Source of the DNA: Mimachlamys varia
Taxonomy: Eukaryota > Mollusca > Bivalvia > Pectinida > Pectinidae
Length of the DNA stretch: 64,000 nt
Assembly: GCA_947623455.1 (NCBI GenBank)
Contig: OX392536.1
Span: 14,317,282-14,381,281 of the forward strand
Reading direction: 5' to 3'
Shown: positions 51,744 to 62,199 of the stretch, in pieces
How the letters are laid out: every line of letters begins with the position of its first letter
Position numbering within the stretch: position 1 is the first letter of the stretch
Position numbers and translations under genes: made by a program
The notes under the pieces: generated by a model
Database searches by the model: none
Told to the model about the DNA's origin: nothing
Seen by the model: the letters and a program-made list of their open reading frames with translations, nothing else

Positions 51744-53486
51744 TAACAAGAGGCTCAGAGGCCTGTATCGCTGACCTGGATACATTGGTATCTCGGTTAT
51801 CATGGTAAAATATTTTCAAAAAAGATCCCAAGGAGAGGGACAGACTAAAAGACCAATCCTTGAAGCCTATCTGTATAAAATCAAAGTTTGATAAATGGAT
51901 GGGTATCTGAACTGTTTTCAAGTTCAACTGAGAAATTAGGTCCCTAGGGCTGCATATGACTAAACCCTGACATCATTACTAATATCACGATTGTGTTTGT
52001 CATTTATGCCCAGCAACTGTATATATTGTTTTGGGGTGGGGATTTCAACTGTTTAATAGTTATGTTTATAAGTAAATATATCTCCAAAAATTATCAATCA
52101 TTGAGCTTTAATTGAACCCAATAATCAAACTCAGTGACTTTAACTTTTGTTGAATTTCTCAAAAAAGAAAGTTACAAATAATTATTTCCTTGACCTTTGA
52201 CTCTGTGACCTTGACTTTTGGCCAGTTGATTCCTTGTTTTAAATCAGATCAACTTCCTTCACAATGTCAAAAAAAATGTTCATCAGTGAAAAGCTGCAAA
52301 ATTTCTCCTTGAACTTGATGTTTGGTCAACAGCCTCCTTGCTTAACTCCAACCAGCATTAATTCTTTATAAATGTCATAACAAAATGTTCATCAGTAAAT
52401 AGCTAAATAATTTGGCCTTTGACACAGTTTTTGATCTCAGTAAGTACATTTTGTATTTCTGTGAACTGAACCTTTTGAGAAATTTTATGTTACTCTAATA
52501 ATTAAAGGTCCCTAATTTTACCCATAAGTTCCTATATAAACCATAGCAAACTTCAACCCCTCCCCAAGGGGAATCTCAAGCATGAAACTTACAATTTTGA
52601 TAAAGCGCTTTAAAAATCTTCCATCTATAAAGGAGAATTCATTCAAGCATATCTGGGTCTGAAGAAGAAGATTGTTTTTAGCAAATTTGACCCTTTTGAG
52701 CCCCTCCCAAAGCCATGGGGGTGGGCCAAAGTCAAAATTCTTCTAATATCAAACTGTCACCTCCTGTTGTTATTCCAACCAAGTTTGAATTATTTCCAAT
52801 TGAATGAATAAAATATATCCAAAAGTGTCATTTTCTAATATAAAATATAGTAAACTTCACCCCCTCCTCAGGGGGGAATGTGTTCAAGTCCAGAGGGCAT
52901 GAATTTCACAATATTAATTAAGCATCTTAAGACTTTTTTATCTGTGAAAAGTATTTGATTCCAGTATATCTGGGTCTGGAAAAAAGGTTGTTGAAATTTT
53001 AGCCAAAATTTGAGCCCGGGAGTGAAGTTCCCACAGCCCTGGATGTGAGTCGAAATTCTCCTGATATCAAACTGTCAAACTGACTGGTAAATACTTGTAT
53101 AATGTACCGGTATAGTGACCTCCATGGTTAATTAGCGTTCCTGTGTAGCTGCATTGAAATTGGTTCACTGATTTAGGAGGAATTGTCTTGGCAAATTTTT
53201 TCAACAAAAACCTGTTTATTAAGTGACCTGGTTACCATGGTAACCTTAATTTCTCTTAAAAAATTCTGCATGCATATGTGCATACAATATTATAGTCCTT
53301 AACATTTGTGTGTAGTTCTAGTGAAATCAGTTCATACAGGTTCAAGAGGTCAGTTGTCCTGATAAAGTTTTTCACAAGAACTTTGATAATATGAACTGGT
53401 TACCATGGAAATCAAAATCAATGGACGACGGAAGAGAGACGACGGACGCTGCACCATGGCATAAGCTTCGGGCCAGGTGAGCTAAT
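51744..53486 (+). mobile_element. Non-autonomous interspersed repeat, ACAAGAGGC family (copy A)
   Basis: Starts AACAAGAGGCTCAGAGGCCT and GTATCGCTGACCTGG, and ends near 53486 in GACGGACGCTGCACCATGGC followed by CTTCGGGCCAGGTGAGCTAA. That end is half of a degraded stem-loop, seen complete in related copies. The interior is AT-rich with CCCCTCC...GGGG stretches and decayed copies of the module 'CTTCACCCCCTCC...GAATTT...GGGTCTGGA' (52550-52680, 52855-52985). No protein is encoded. The terminal layout (fixed 5' motif, 3' stem-loop then CTAA) recalls Helitron/Helentron-derived non-autonomous elements; this is inference. Confidence 0.6.
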
Positions 53487-54420
53487 AAACTATAGTAAAT
53501 TTTACCCCCTCTCCCAGGGGGAACGGAGAGCCCGGGGGTACTGAAATTTACATATTAAACAAAGCCCCTGATGGCCTTTCTATCCATGTAGTGAAAATAG
53601 CTCTAGTACCTCTGAGTCTGGAGAAGAAGATTTTTGAAATTTAGGATAATTAATTTTTCCTTTGGGGCCCTCCCTTGGCCCCTGGGGTAGGGGTAGGAAT
53701 CCAAATTTTACAGTTTGATTCCATCTTTCTCCGAGGATGATTGTGACAATGTAGGAACAAAATATTACCAAAAGTGTTATTTCCCTATATAAACTATAGT
53801 AAAATTTACCCCCTCCCCCAGGGGGAATGAAGAGCCCGGGGGTACTGAAATTTACAAATCAAACAACGTCACTGATGGTCTTTCTATCAATGAAGAGGAA
53901 TAGGCTGTAGTACCTCTTGGTCTGGAGAAGAAGATTTTTGAAATTTAGGATAATTTTCCCTTTGGGGCCCCGCTCTAGCCCCTGGGGTAGGGGCAGGAAT
54001 CCAAATTTTACAGATTGATTCAATCTTTCTCTAAGGATGATTGTGACAATGTAGGAATTATTTCCTTCCCCAAATGGACAAAATATTACCAAAAGTTTTA
54101 TTTCCATATATAAACTATAGTAAACTTTACCCCCTCCCCCCAGGGGTAATGGAGAGCCCGGGGGTACTGAAATTTACAAATAAACAAAGCCACTGATGAT
54201 CTTTCTATCCATTAAGAGGCTGTAGTACCTATGGGTCTGGAGAAGAAGATTTTTGAAATTTAGGATAATTTTCCCTTTGGGGCCCTGCTCTAGCCCCTAG
54301 GGTAGGGGCAGGAATCCCAAAATGTAAAAAGTTTTACGGACGACGGACGACGGACGACACACGACGCCGTACGGAAAGTGATTGGAATAGTTCACTTGAG
54401 ACTTCGTCTCAGGTGACCTA
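53487..54420 (+). repeat. Three tandem ~310-bp modules ending in a stem-loop
   Basis: The module starts TATAAACTATAGTAAA and TTTACCCCCTCCCCCAGGGG and carries AGAGCCCGGGGGTACTGAAA, GGTCTGGAGAAGAAGATTTT and CCTTTGGGGCCC. It is present at about 53486, 53795 and 54110. The last ends with ACGGACGACGGACGAC and the stem-loop at 54392-54416. A fourth, diverged copy is in the repeat at 57125-57480. The reverse-strand open frames here are conserved only because the modules are copies of each other. Confidence 0.8.
54392..54416 (+). other. 3' stem-loop of the repeat family
   Basis: TCACTTGAGAC, loop TTC, GTCTCAGGTGA: 11 bp with one G-T pair, followed by CCTAAAAA. The same structure occurs at 57493-57521. 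It is probably a terminal signal of the element rather than a transcription terminator. Confidence 0.8.
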
Positions 54421-54639
54421 AAAATTTTAAAACAAATGACCTATGCTGGGACAGATAATTCTGCAACCAAGTTAGTAACCTTTAACTTTAGAAAGAACTT
54501 AAGGAAAAAATTGCTATCTGCATGCGTCAAATTTTGTGTGAAAAACAGTGATTTTTTACATTTTTCAGTAATTTTTTATGTGGTAACCATGGCATTGGTC
54601 TTTTTTTTCCATAAATCTCTAGATCTTCTGTACACAGCC
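54421..54639. other. AT-rich sequence between repeats
   Basis: No coding or RNA signal is supported. The second half may be a decayed left arm of the foldback element (it has GGTAACCATGGCATTGGTC), but the match is too weak to annotate. Confidence 0.35.
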
Positions 54640-54984
54640 ACCTAGAAACTATTTGGCGCATTCTTAAACAAACTTAATATCAAATGAGAATATGTGGGCA
54701 CTTATACCACATCCTTTAAGGAGAAATATAAAGTTTGTTCAAGAATGCGCTCTATGGTTGCTACGTGAAATTGACCAAATATGTACATTTACATATTTTA
54801 TGCATATTCGTAAAGGTTACCATGGCAACCATAGCACAAACAACAAATAAATACTATTACAAATTTATGAGGGATGTATTCTATATTTGAAATAAAATGA
54901 TTTGAGAATTCAATAATGAAATTCAAAATCTGATGGATTTTGGGGCCAAAAACAAGCAAAACCATACATAGTCCTTTGGTAGGA
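54640..54984 (+). mobile_element. Right half of the foldback element (second copy)
   Basis: Matches 56357-56706 over about 340 bp: GCGCATTCTT...CAAACTTAATATCAAATGAG, GGTTACCATGGCAACCATAG, GGGGCCAAAAACAAGCAAAA and the terminus CCATACATAGTCCTTT. The left arm is missing or unrecognisable. It is inserted next to, or inside, the 155-175-bp tandem repeat that follows. Confidence 0.8.
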
Positions 54985-55745
54985 AGCATTCCTAGGTGGC
55001 TTGGATTCAAATTTATACAAATGATTGGGCTGACCCTCCAGGGGCCTGAGGGGCAGGGCCAAAAGGAGTCCATTTGGGAATATTATTCACAACTTTTTCT
55101 CGGAAACTAAGCAATGTACACAGTCATAATTCAGTGGTAGCATCCCTAAGTGGCTGGGATTCAAATTAATACAAATGATCGGGCTGACCCCCCAGGGGCC
55201 GGAGGGGTGGGGCCAAAAGTGGTTCATTTGGCAATATTCATTTTAACAACTTCTTTTCTGAAACTAAGGAATGTATGACATTCATATTTCAGTGGTAGCA
55301 TCCTTAGGTGGCTGGGATTCAAATTAATGCAAATGATTTGGCTGACCCCCCCCCCCCCCCCCCCCCAAGGGCCTGAGGGCGGGGCCAAAAGGGGTCCATT
55401 TGGCAATATTCATATAATTAACGACTTCTTCTCTGGATCCAAGAAATGTACAACTTTCATATTTCAGTGGTAGAATCCTTAGGTAGCTGGGATTTAAATT
55501 TGTACAAATGATGGAGCTGACCCCCAGGGGCTTGAGGGGCGGGGCCCTGAGGGGCAGGGCCAAAAGGAGTCCATTTGGTAATATTCATATTAAAGACTTC
55601 TTCTCTGGATCTAAGAAATGTACAACTTACATATTTCACTGGTAGCACCCTTAGGTAGCTGGGATTCAATTTTTTCCAACGATGGGACTGACACACTAGG
55701 GGCCTGAGGGGCAGGGCCGAAAGTGGTCTGTTTGGCAGTATTCAT
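54985..55745. repeat. Tandem repeat, 155-175-bp unit, about five copies
   Basis: Each unit has GGTAGCATCCTTAGGTGGCT, GGGATTCAAATT, TACAAATGATGGGGCTGACC, CCCCAGGGGCCTGAGGGG, GGGCCAAAAGGGGTCCATTT and GACTTCTTCTCTG. The motif GGCTGACCC (or variant) recurs at about 55028, 55182, 55340, 55514 and 55685. A C run of about 18 at 55347-55364 is an expansion of the CCCC in one unit. Single units of the same family lie at 56017-56114, 56707-56950 and 57527-57690. The open frames on the minus strand across this block are repeat artefacts (Pro/Gly-rich from the C/G runs). Confidence 0.88.
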
Positions 55746-55764
55746 ATTAATGACTTCTTCTCTT

Positions 55765-56016
55765 GTTTAAGATTTGATCCTAGCGATTCGCGACACCCCT
55801 TGCAGACTACCCACCACAAAACACTACAACTGCTGGACATAAAGAGGGCATACTATTTAATATGAACCAACTTCATCAGAAAGCTAAGAGTTCATTAAAG
55901 GCAATATTGTGGCAGATCCAAGACAGGAAAAGTTTATGTTATTTAACTTACACATGACGTTTTGTTGCATTTTGCTGAAAGCCAGGTAAGCAATGCAGGA
56001 TCTTTGGGCCTCTTGT
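55765..56016 (-). mobile_element. Inverted partial copy of the ACAAGAGGCCCA family
   Basis: The minus strand begins ACAAGAGGCCCAAAGATCCT at 56016 and runs toward 55765 through sequence that does not match the other copies. Only the 5' terminus is clearly shared. It lies inside the tandem-unit family. Confidence 0.5.
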
Positions 56017-56114
56017 CCGTAGCACCACTATGAGGAGGGGATTCAAAATTGTACAAATGGTTGGGCTGACCCCCCCCCCCCCTGGGGGCCTGAGGGGTGG
56101 GGCCAAAAGGGGTA

Positions 56115-56706
56115 AAAGGACTATATATGGTTTGGGCCTTTTTTGGCCCCCAAATTATCAAATTTTGAAGCAAATTATTGAACTCAGAAATTAATGTATT
56201 TCAAATATGGAGTACATCCCTGATAAAACTGAAACAATAATTATTTGTTGTTTCAACTCTGGTTGTCATGGAAACCATCTCAAATATGCATAAATTAGGG
56301 AAATTTGACCATTTAGTCAATTTTGGCCACTTTTTGGATAGTTTTTCTATTAGAAACTATTGAGCGCATTCTTGAACAAACTTAATATCAAATGAGAATA
56401 TGTGGGCACTTATACCACATCTTTAGGAGAAATATAAACTTTGTTCAAGAATGCGCTCTATGGTTACTGTGTGAAAATCTATTTAAAAAGTGACCAAAAT
56501 AGACCAAATATTTACATTTGCATAATTTATGCATATTTCGGATGGTTACCATGGCAACCACAGCACAAATAACAAATAAATATTATTACAATTGCATGAG
56601 GGATGTAATCTATATTTGAAATAATATTATTTGAGTGTTCAATAATTAAATTTAAAATTTGATGGATTTGGGGGCCAAAAACAGGCAAAACCATACATAG
56701 TCCTTT
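56115..56706. mobile_element. Foldback (long inverted repeat) element, 592 bp
   Basis: The left end AAAGGACTATATATGGTTT (56115 on) matches the reverse complement of the right end (AAAGGACTATGTATGGTTTT, ending at 56706). The arms stay alignable inward for about 180 bp (GGTTGTCATGGAAACC against GGTTACCATGGCAACC; CATCCCT...TTTCAAATAT). Near the centre there is a further near-perfect inverted pair, GAGCGCATTCTTGAACAAA and TTTGTTCAAGAATGCGCTC (56371-56389 and 56432-56450). It has no coding capacity, so it is non-autonomous. No clear target duplication was seen. The right half is found again at 54640-54984. Confidence 0.85.
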
Positions 56707-56950
56707 GCTATATTTATATAAGTGACTTCTTCTCTAAAACCGAGCTGTTTATAGCTCATATTTTCCTGGTAGCATCACTATGAGGTGGGGATTGAAAGTT
56801 GTACAAAAGGTGGGGCTGACCCCCCAGCGGCCTGAGGGGCGGTGTCAAAAGACGTCAATTTCCGCGATATTGATATAAATTACTCCTTCTCTAAAGCCAA
56901 GCAATGTCTATTGCTCATATTTGCCTGGAAGCATCACCATGGGGCTTGAA

Positions 56951-57526
56951 CTAACAAGAGGCCCAAGGGCCTTAGCGGTCATGAAATCAACATGTTAAAT
57001 AGGTGAAATATAACATTTGTCATATGTCATTACAGGAAAAGAATTCTAAAGCTTTTGATATGATTGTCATGAAGTAGGAATGGTTTCCTCAAAGGTTATA
57101 GACAAAATATACCCAAAAGTGTTATTTCCCAATATAAACTACAGTAAACTTTACCGGGACCCTCTCTGATGGGGATAGCCCAGAAATACTGAAATTTACA
57201 AATTAACTAAAACCCTTAATGATCTTTCTATCCATGTAGAGAAAAAGGCTGTAGTTACCTCTGAGTCTGGAGAAGAAAATTTTTTAAATATAGGATAATT
57301 GTCTCTTTGGGGCCCTGCTCTAGCCCCTGGGGCTAGGGGCAGAAATACCAATTTCACAAATCTGAATCATCATCAACTAAGGATCAAGTTTGAAATGATT
57401 CCATCCACTGGTTCTGGAGAAGAAGTTGAAAATGTAAAAAAGTTTAAGCACGACTCACAACACACAAAGCCGGACGGAAAGTAATTGGAATAGGTCACTT
57501 GAGACTTCGTCTCAGGTGACCTAAAA
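56951..57526 (+). mobile_element. Complete short copy of the ACAAGAGGCCCA family (copy C), nested
   Basis: Starts (CTA)ACAAGAGGCCCAAGGGCC and ends with the stem-loop GGTCACTTGAGAC TTC GTCTCAGGTGACC (57493-57521) and TAAAA. The flanks GGGGCTTGAA and ATTGTACAAAAAGTGG are the two halves of one unit of the 155-175-bp repeat (compare GGGGATTCAAAATTGTACAA near 56037), so the insertion limits are fixed to within a few bases. The interior carries one diverged ~310-bp module. Confidence 0.82.
57493..57521 (+). other. 3' stem-loop of copy C
   Basis: A 13-bp stem (GGTCACTTGAGAC / GTCTCAGGTGACC, one G-T pair) with loop TTC, followed directly by TAAAA at the element edge. Confidence 0.85.
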
Positions 57527-57774
57527 ATTGTACAAAAAGTGGGACTGACCCCCTCAGGGGCCTAAGGGGTGGGTCCAAAAGGAGTCCATTTTGCATTATT
57601 GATATTAGCGACTTCTTCTGTGTATCTAAGCAATGTATGACATTTATGTCTCAGTGGTAGCATTAACCTAGGTGGCAGGGATTCAAATTTATATGGTCAT
57701 CTCCTATACATAATTTGAATAAAACTATAGAAATAGACAATTTTCATAGGGGGTACATTTTGGTTAGGTGTATA

Positions 57775-58010
57775 ACAAGAGGCCCAGAGGGCCTGTATCG
57801 CTCACTTGAATACTTTGGTATCTATGTAATCTCAGATAATGGTTAAATATTTTCCAAAAAGATCCATTCAGTACATTTTAACTTTGGTTTAGGATTTTCA
57901 TTTCAGTAATAATTACCATAACTTTAGTATGCAATATATAGTACCTACACCCATCTTTGTAGCCCAAAACAAAAGATTCAAATCTCCCGCCTTCCCCCAA
58001 CTATGACAGA
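57775..58010 (+). mobile_element. Partial copy of the ACAAGAGGCCCA family (copy D)
   Basis: ACAAGAGGCCCAGAGGGCCT and GTATCGCTCACTTGAATACT are followed by ATCTATGTAATC...GGTTAAATATTTTCCAAAA AGATCC, which parallels 51744-51840. The 3' end is not recognised; it may be cut by the DIRS element to the right. Confidence 0.65.
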
Positions 58011-58318
58011 GCCATAGAGTGATCTTCCTTCCTCTTCCTTTTATGGCTCCTGCTGTGTAGACATCTCTGCTGCATGCTCCATTTGGAAAACGTCTATTTT
58101 GACGTTGTGGTTTGAATTTGTGGCTGAAATTTCACAGTTTGTGCTGTTAAACCCATCTGCCCTTATTGTTAACTTGTTTCATTGTTGAAAAGTTATTTTT
58201 GTGCTGTTTAGGTTGATTTTGTGTACTCCACTTGTCTTGGCCATGTGTCCCAGGTGGTGTGCCATTTTCTGTCCTCATTTGTTGGCGGCTTGTAATTAGC
58301 CGTCCTTAATTTATTTCA
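58011..58318 (+). other. Putative 5' region of the DIRS-type element
   Basis: T/G-rich sequence without coding signal, immediately before the gag-like frame. It may contain the element's terminal repeat, but no inverted or split-direct repeat partner can be identified because the 3' end lies outside the window. Confidence 0.35.
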
Positions 58319-60966
58319 GTGTTGTCGTTTATATTGTTAATGATTATTTCCAACATTACTGTTCATTTCTGTTTTTATTCATTCTACTGTTGTAGTTTGT
58401 ATTTGCTTCATTTTATTTATACTTGTATAATTTTGCCGTTTGGTTGTGAACGGCGTTTGGAAGCATGTCTCTTTTTGAGTCAGCGACGGCGGTCAGCATG
58501 TGGGTGCTCTCATTTCTGTACAGATAACGATCTCCATGATGCTGGTCCACTTTGTCACCCATGTTCTGAGGATTCTCAATGTGAACTCTGTTCACAGGTG
58601 TCTCCTCAGGACAAGGTCTTCCATGTTTTGAAGCACCCTGGTGCTTCCCGTAAGAAGGCTGCCGGGAAGCAGGGAAAACAGAAAGGTAAGAGTCCTACTG
58701 TATCTTCGGATTTAAGTACATGTAGTTTTGTCTCTGTTCCTGTTTCGGGGGGGGGGGTCTCGTCTCGGGGAGTTCCTCTTGTGAACAGGGGGTGGCCCTT
58801 CGTTTCCAGGAGCCTCCTGGGGCTGTGGTTGGCCAGCCAGACCCTGGTTTGGCACGGCCAAGGGTCGAATTGACCGTAAGCGTCCGAGCTTGCCTCCGGG
58901 AAGGGACTACCGGTCGCCGGTCATTGACTCTGTCAATGATCCCGGCATTCAAAGTGGTATTGTTGGTGGGGACGGCATTGATGCTGGTCCTGTTCCTTCG
59001 GGTTCATGTCCTAGTGGTACAGACTTTCTTTCGGAATGGTCCGTATCCTCTAGGACTAGTGATGCGCAGCTCACTAATTCCAGCGTCTATGCTGGTATGG
59101 CTTTCCCTCCCGGTCAATTGCTTGGTCCCGGTCCTATTAGGCCTGGTCCACCTTTGCCAGGGAACCCGGTGGTTAATCCCTCCGGGTTTGGGTTTGCTGG
59201 TCAGTCGGATGGTTTTCGGCCGCCGATTTCCCAGGGCTTATGGTTATAAGGATGCCTGTGGTCATCCATCCCTTAGCCACCCTAACCAGCCTGCGATTGG
59301 TTATGGGTTCTAACAATATTCCGGCAGTTATGGGCTGGGCCCATACATGTCCGGGTTTCCGCTTGGAGGGAGTGGTGGTTCACCCTCACCTTTCGGGCAG
59401 GATGGCCAGCCTCAGGCTCAGGCAGGCCAGTTTGGCCAGTTCTGGGGTCACTCCCATCCCACGGGACCTGCCCCTTTCCCTCCCGGATATGGTTTTGACC
59501 CCATGCGTTTTCCTTTTTGGAATCCATGGGGCTTGGTCTTTCCCTCGCGGAGACGGGTTAGCAGCAGTAACATTGTGCCCCCCCCCCCCAAAAAAAACCG
59601 TTCTGCTGCTTCGGGGGCCTTTATGGTCGGTCCTAGTTAGGTTTGCCAGACCTTCAGGACTTCTGCCTCCAGGGCAGTCCCTACTGTCTCTGGTGCCTAG
59701 GGTAGGGTTGTGGCTTCTAAGCCTAAGCCCACGGCCACGGTGGTTAGGCGCTCTGCGCTGAAGTTCCGTTATGTGGAGCCCCTGCTAGAGCTTGCTCTCG
59801 AGCTGGCTCCATTGGCCGACCCTTATCTCCCACTACCGGTCTCCACTGTCGGTGGTGACGGAGTGGAGGATATGGAGTGCGAGGGCGTGGGTATGGCAGA
59901 GGATGATGACGTTGTTCGTCTCTCCGCTGGGTGCACTGACCTTTGACACTAGTCGGTCTGAGTCGTCTTAGGACGATCTTCCTGAGGTTCCGGCCTCTGA
60001 GGAAGATACACTTGGGAGGGTGACTCTGAGGCTGTTGAGGTTAAGGCCCAACAGGTTCTTTCCAGGTTGCGAGGTCTTAGGGCCCATGTTTCCCGGATTC
60101 TCGGAGAGGAGGTATGCCCACCACCCACTGCGTCCTCTGTTTCCGAGTCCACTACCCTTTTGGGATCCCTATGGGCTCCTCGGGCATCCGCTCAGGCGGA
60201 TTGATCTCTGCCCGAAGGCACAATCGTGTCTTCAGCACTGTTCACCATCCAGGCCCGAGTGCAGCTGTGTGTCAGCAATTTGTCAGAGGTTCGTGCCACT
60301 GACTCTGCTACACATGATTGTTTGCTTGCCCCTCAACCAGTCAAACTGGAGTCGAGAGAGCTTGCTGCCTGGCCCGGTAAATTGGTGGATCAGGTGGTGT
60401 TCGGTTCCATGGAACATCACAAGATGGAAAGACTGCTGCGGCTTTTCATCCAAATTCTGTCTTATGTAGACTACTTTACGGTATGTCTATATAGGGTGTC
60501 CGATTTGCCTGAGGGTCGGACATTAGTGACAGAAAAGGCCGACATTCAGGACAGACTTACCTCTGCTCTGAACGGGGTTTTGCGAGCTTTGGCCACCTTA
60601 CGGGTGTCCTCGCTTGTTAATCTCGTGTTGGCTAGGCGTTTTTCAGTTTGAAAATCACCCGGTCGATGAACCTTATCGTTCCCTTCTGTTGACTGCCCCC
60701 TTCTCCGGGACTACTCTTTTCGGAGGGTCCCTTCCTTCTGTATAGAAGGATTTGAAGGAGGACTTGGTCGCCTCTGCACTTCGGTGAAGAGGATTCAGAC
60801 TGAGAGGGCCAGCACCTCGCAGGGGTCAGCGCTTCCCAAGAAGAAGCCTAAGACTTCGGTTTCGCAGGTTCATGCTCAATCTAAGCCTAAGCCTCCCTTC
60901 AAGGGCAACAAGGGGAAAGGTAAGAAGGGCAAAAACCCTCCTGGGGGCAAGAAGAAGGATTCCTGA
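58319..60966 (+). pseudogene. DIRS gag-like protein, frameshifted
   Basis: Coding signal moves through several frames. 58440-58700 encodes a Cys/His-rich N-terminal segment (GCSHFCTDNDLHD, LCHPC, CELCSQVS), a layout I associate with DIRS gag, and a basic stretch (SRKKAAGKQGKQKGKSP). 58890-59640 encodes Pro/Gly/Gln/Phe-rich low-complexity sequence in two frames (GPGPIRPGPPLPG; GQDGQPQAQAGQFGQFWG). 60226-60651 encodes a helical segment (LLRLFIQILSYVDYF, LNGVLRALATLRVSSLVNL) of the type preceding the gag C-terminus. 60784-60966 is a Lys-rich tail (KGNKGKGKKGKNPPGGKKK). No single frame joins them. Identification rests on order and on the pol domains that follow. Confidence 0.6.
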
Positions 60967-61084
60967 CTCCCTTCTTCCCTCCTTGAGCGCAGACGACGGA
61001 CTTGGCCGAGAGGAGTGTAGTCCTCTCGGCTCAAACTCTTGTCCTTCTCCCGCAGTATCACACTAAGGGTCAGCAGATGATTCG

Positions 61085-62000
61085 CTTGCCTGGCAAGGGC
61101 TCAATCTTCCTTGACCAGATCTTCCTGTGGGAGGGCGTCTCCTTTTTTCCTTCTGGAATAGAAGGAAATCACGGAGGATGCATGGGCATTGTCTGTGGTC
61201 TTTGAGGGATTAGGTATCCCTTTCTTACGGGATCCCCCTTGTTGACAGAGCCAATTTTCTTTCCTCAATGGGGGATTGGGAAAAGGCTCTTGCTCTCCAG
61301 GAGGAAGTAAGGACCATGCTAGTCAGAGGCTCGGTCGAGGAGCTGTCAGTGGTGGGATACACCCCCAGCTTCTACTCCAGAATGTTTCTGGTGAGGAAGA
61401 AGTCCGGGGCGTGGCGTCCCATCATTGATCTAAGTGCCTTCAACAGGCAAGTAGATTCTCCTCATTTCAAGATGGAGACTCCTCGGGGCATTATTACCTT
61501 CGAGAGAGACGGAATGTGAGCAACTTCAGTAGATCTGAAGGATGCTTACTTCCATATCCCCATCAGGAAGTCGGCACGGAAGTATCTTCGGTTCACATCC
61601 AATGGAAGGGTCTTCCAGTTCCGGGCCATGCCATTCGGGCTCACGACTTTGGTTTTTACCAAGCTGCTGCAGGAAGTCCTTGGATTCCTGCTCTCCAGGG
61701 GAATAGATGTGCACATCTATTTCGACGATTCTCTCATGCTCCACCTTGTGAGGGAAACTTTGGTGCAGGATACCCGTCTGGTCCTGAAACTTTTGCTAAG
61801 AGTCGGCTTCATTCCGTCCAGAGAAAAGTCGGAGGTTTCCCCTACTCAAGATTTCATCTTCCTGGGGAACTGTTTTAATACGGTTCAGGGTATCGCCCTT
61901 CCACCACTGGAGAAGTTCGATAAAGCCAGGGAAATGTCCCTGACCTTCATCGGCAGGTCTCCAGGTGCGTTGGTTCCTCAGTTTTTTTTGGGGGGGTTTT
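61085..62000 (+). pseudogene. DIRS-type reverse transcriptase domain
   Basis: Copies element RNA into DNA. Before the core, at about 61140-61245, ITEDAWALSVVFEGLGIPFL matches the usual DIRS lead-in, with an in-frame TAG before it (61159-61161). From 61268 one frame carries SRMFLVRKKSGAWRPIIDLS, then VDLKDAYFHIPI (61530-61565, first catalytic Asp), FQFRAMPFGLTT, and HIYFDDSLM with the catalytic YFDD box near 61720 (YLDD is usual). GFIPSREKSEVSP and FIFLGNCF follow. The only stop inside this core is TGA at 61517-61519, where DIRS proteins usually have Trp just before the catalytic block, so a TGG to TGA change is likely. After about 61980 the frame is lost at a T8/G7 run. Confidence 0.88.
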
Positions 62001-62199
62001 CTCAACGCCCTTGCAGATGTGGTCCCCCCCTTAGGGAGACTTCACATCAGGCCTCTTTAGATGTTTCTCCTTTCCAACTAGTTCCCATTGAGGGATTGAG
62101 AAGCCTGGCTTCCTCTGACCCAGTCTGTCAAGGAGTTCGCTCAGTGGTGGACTATTCAGGAAAATGTCCTCCAAGGGGTTCCTCTGTCCAAGCCAGCCC

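Noticed and set aside
51584..51927. Upstream extension of the frame containing the exon at 51416-51583
   Set aside because: That part overlaps the ACAAGAGGC repeat family and a pyrimidine-rich acceptor; only the segment after the acceptor looks like coding sequence.
54640..55073. Open frame across the half foldback copy as a gene
   Set aside because: It spans two unrelated repeats (foldback arm and tandem unit) and is not conserved in the other copy.
53580..56173. Minus-strand open frames with Pro/Gly-rich sequence
   Set aside because: Similar peptides in several frames reflect duplicated repeat modules with CCCC/GGGG runs, not a gene family.
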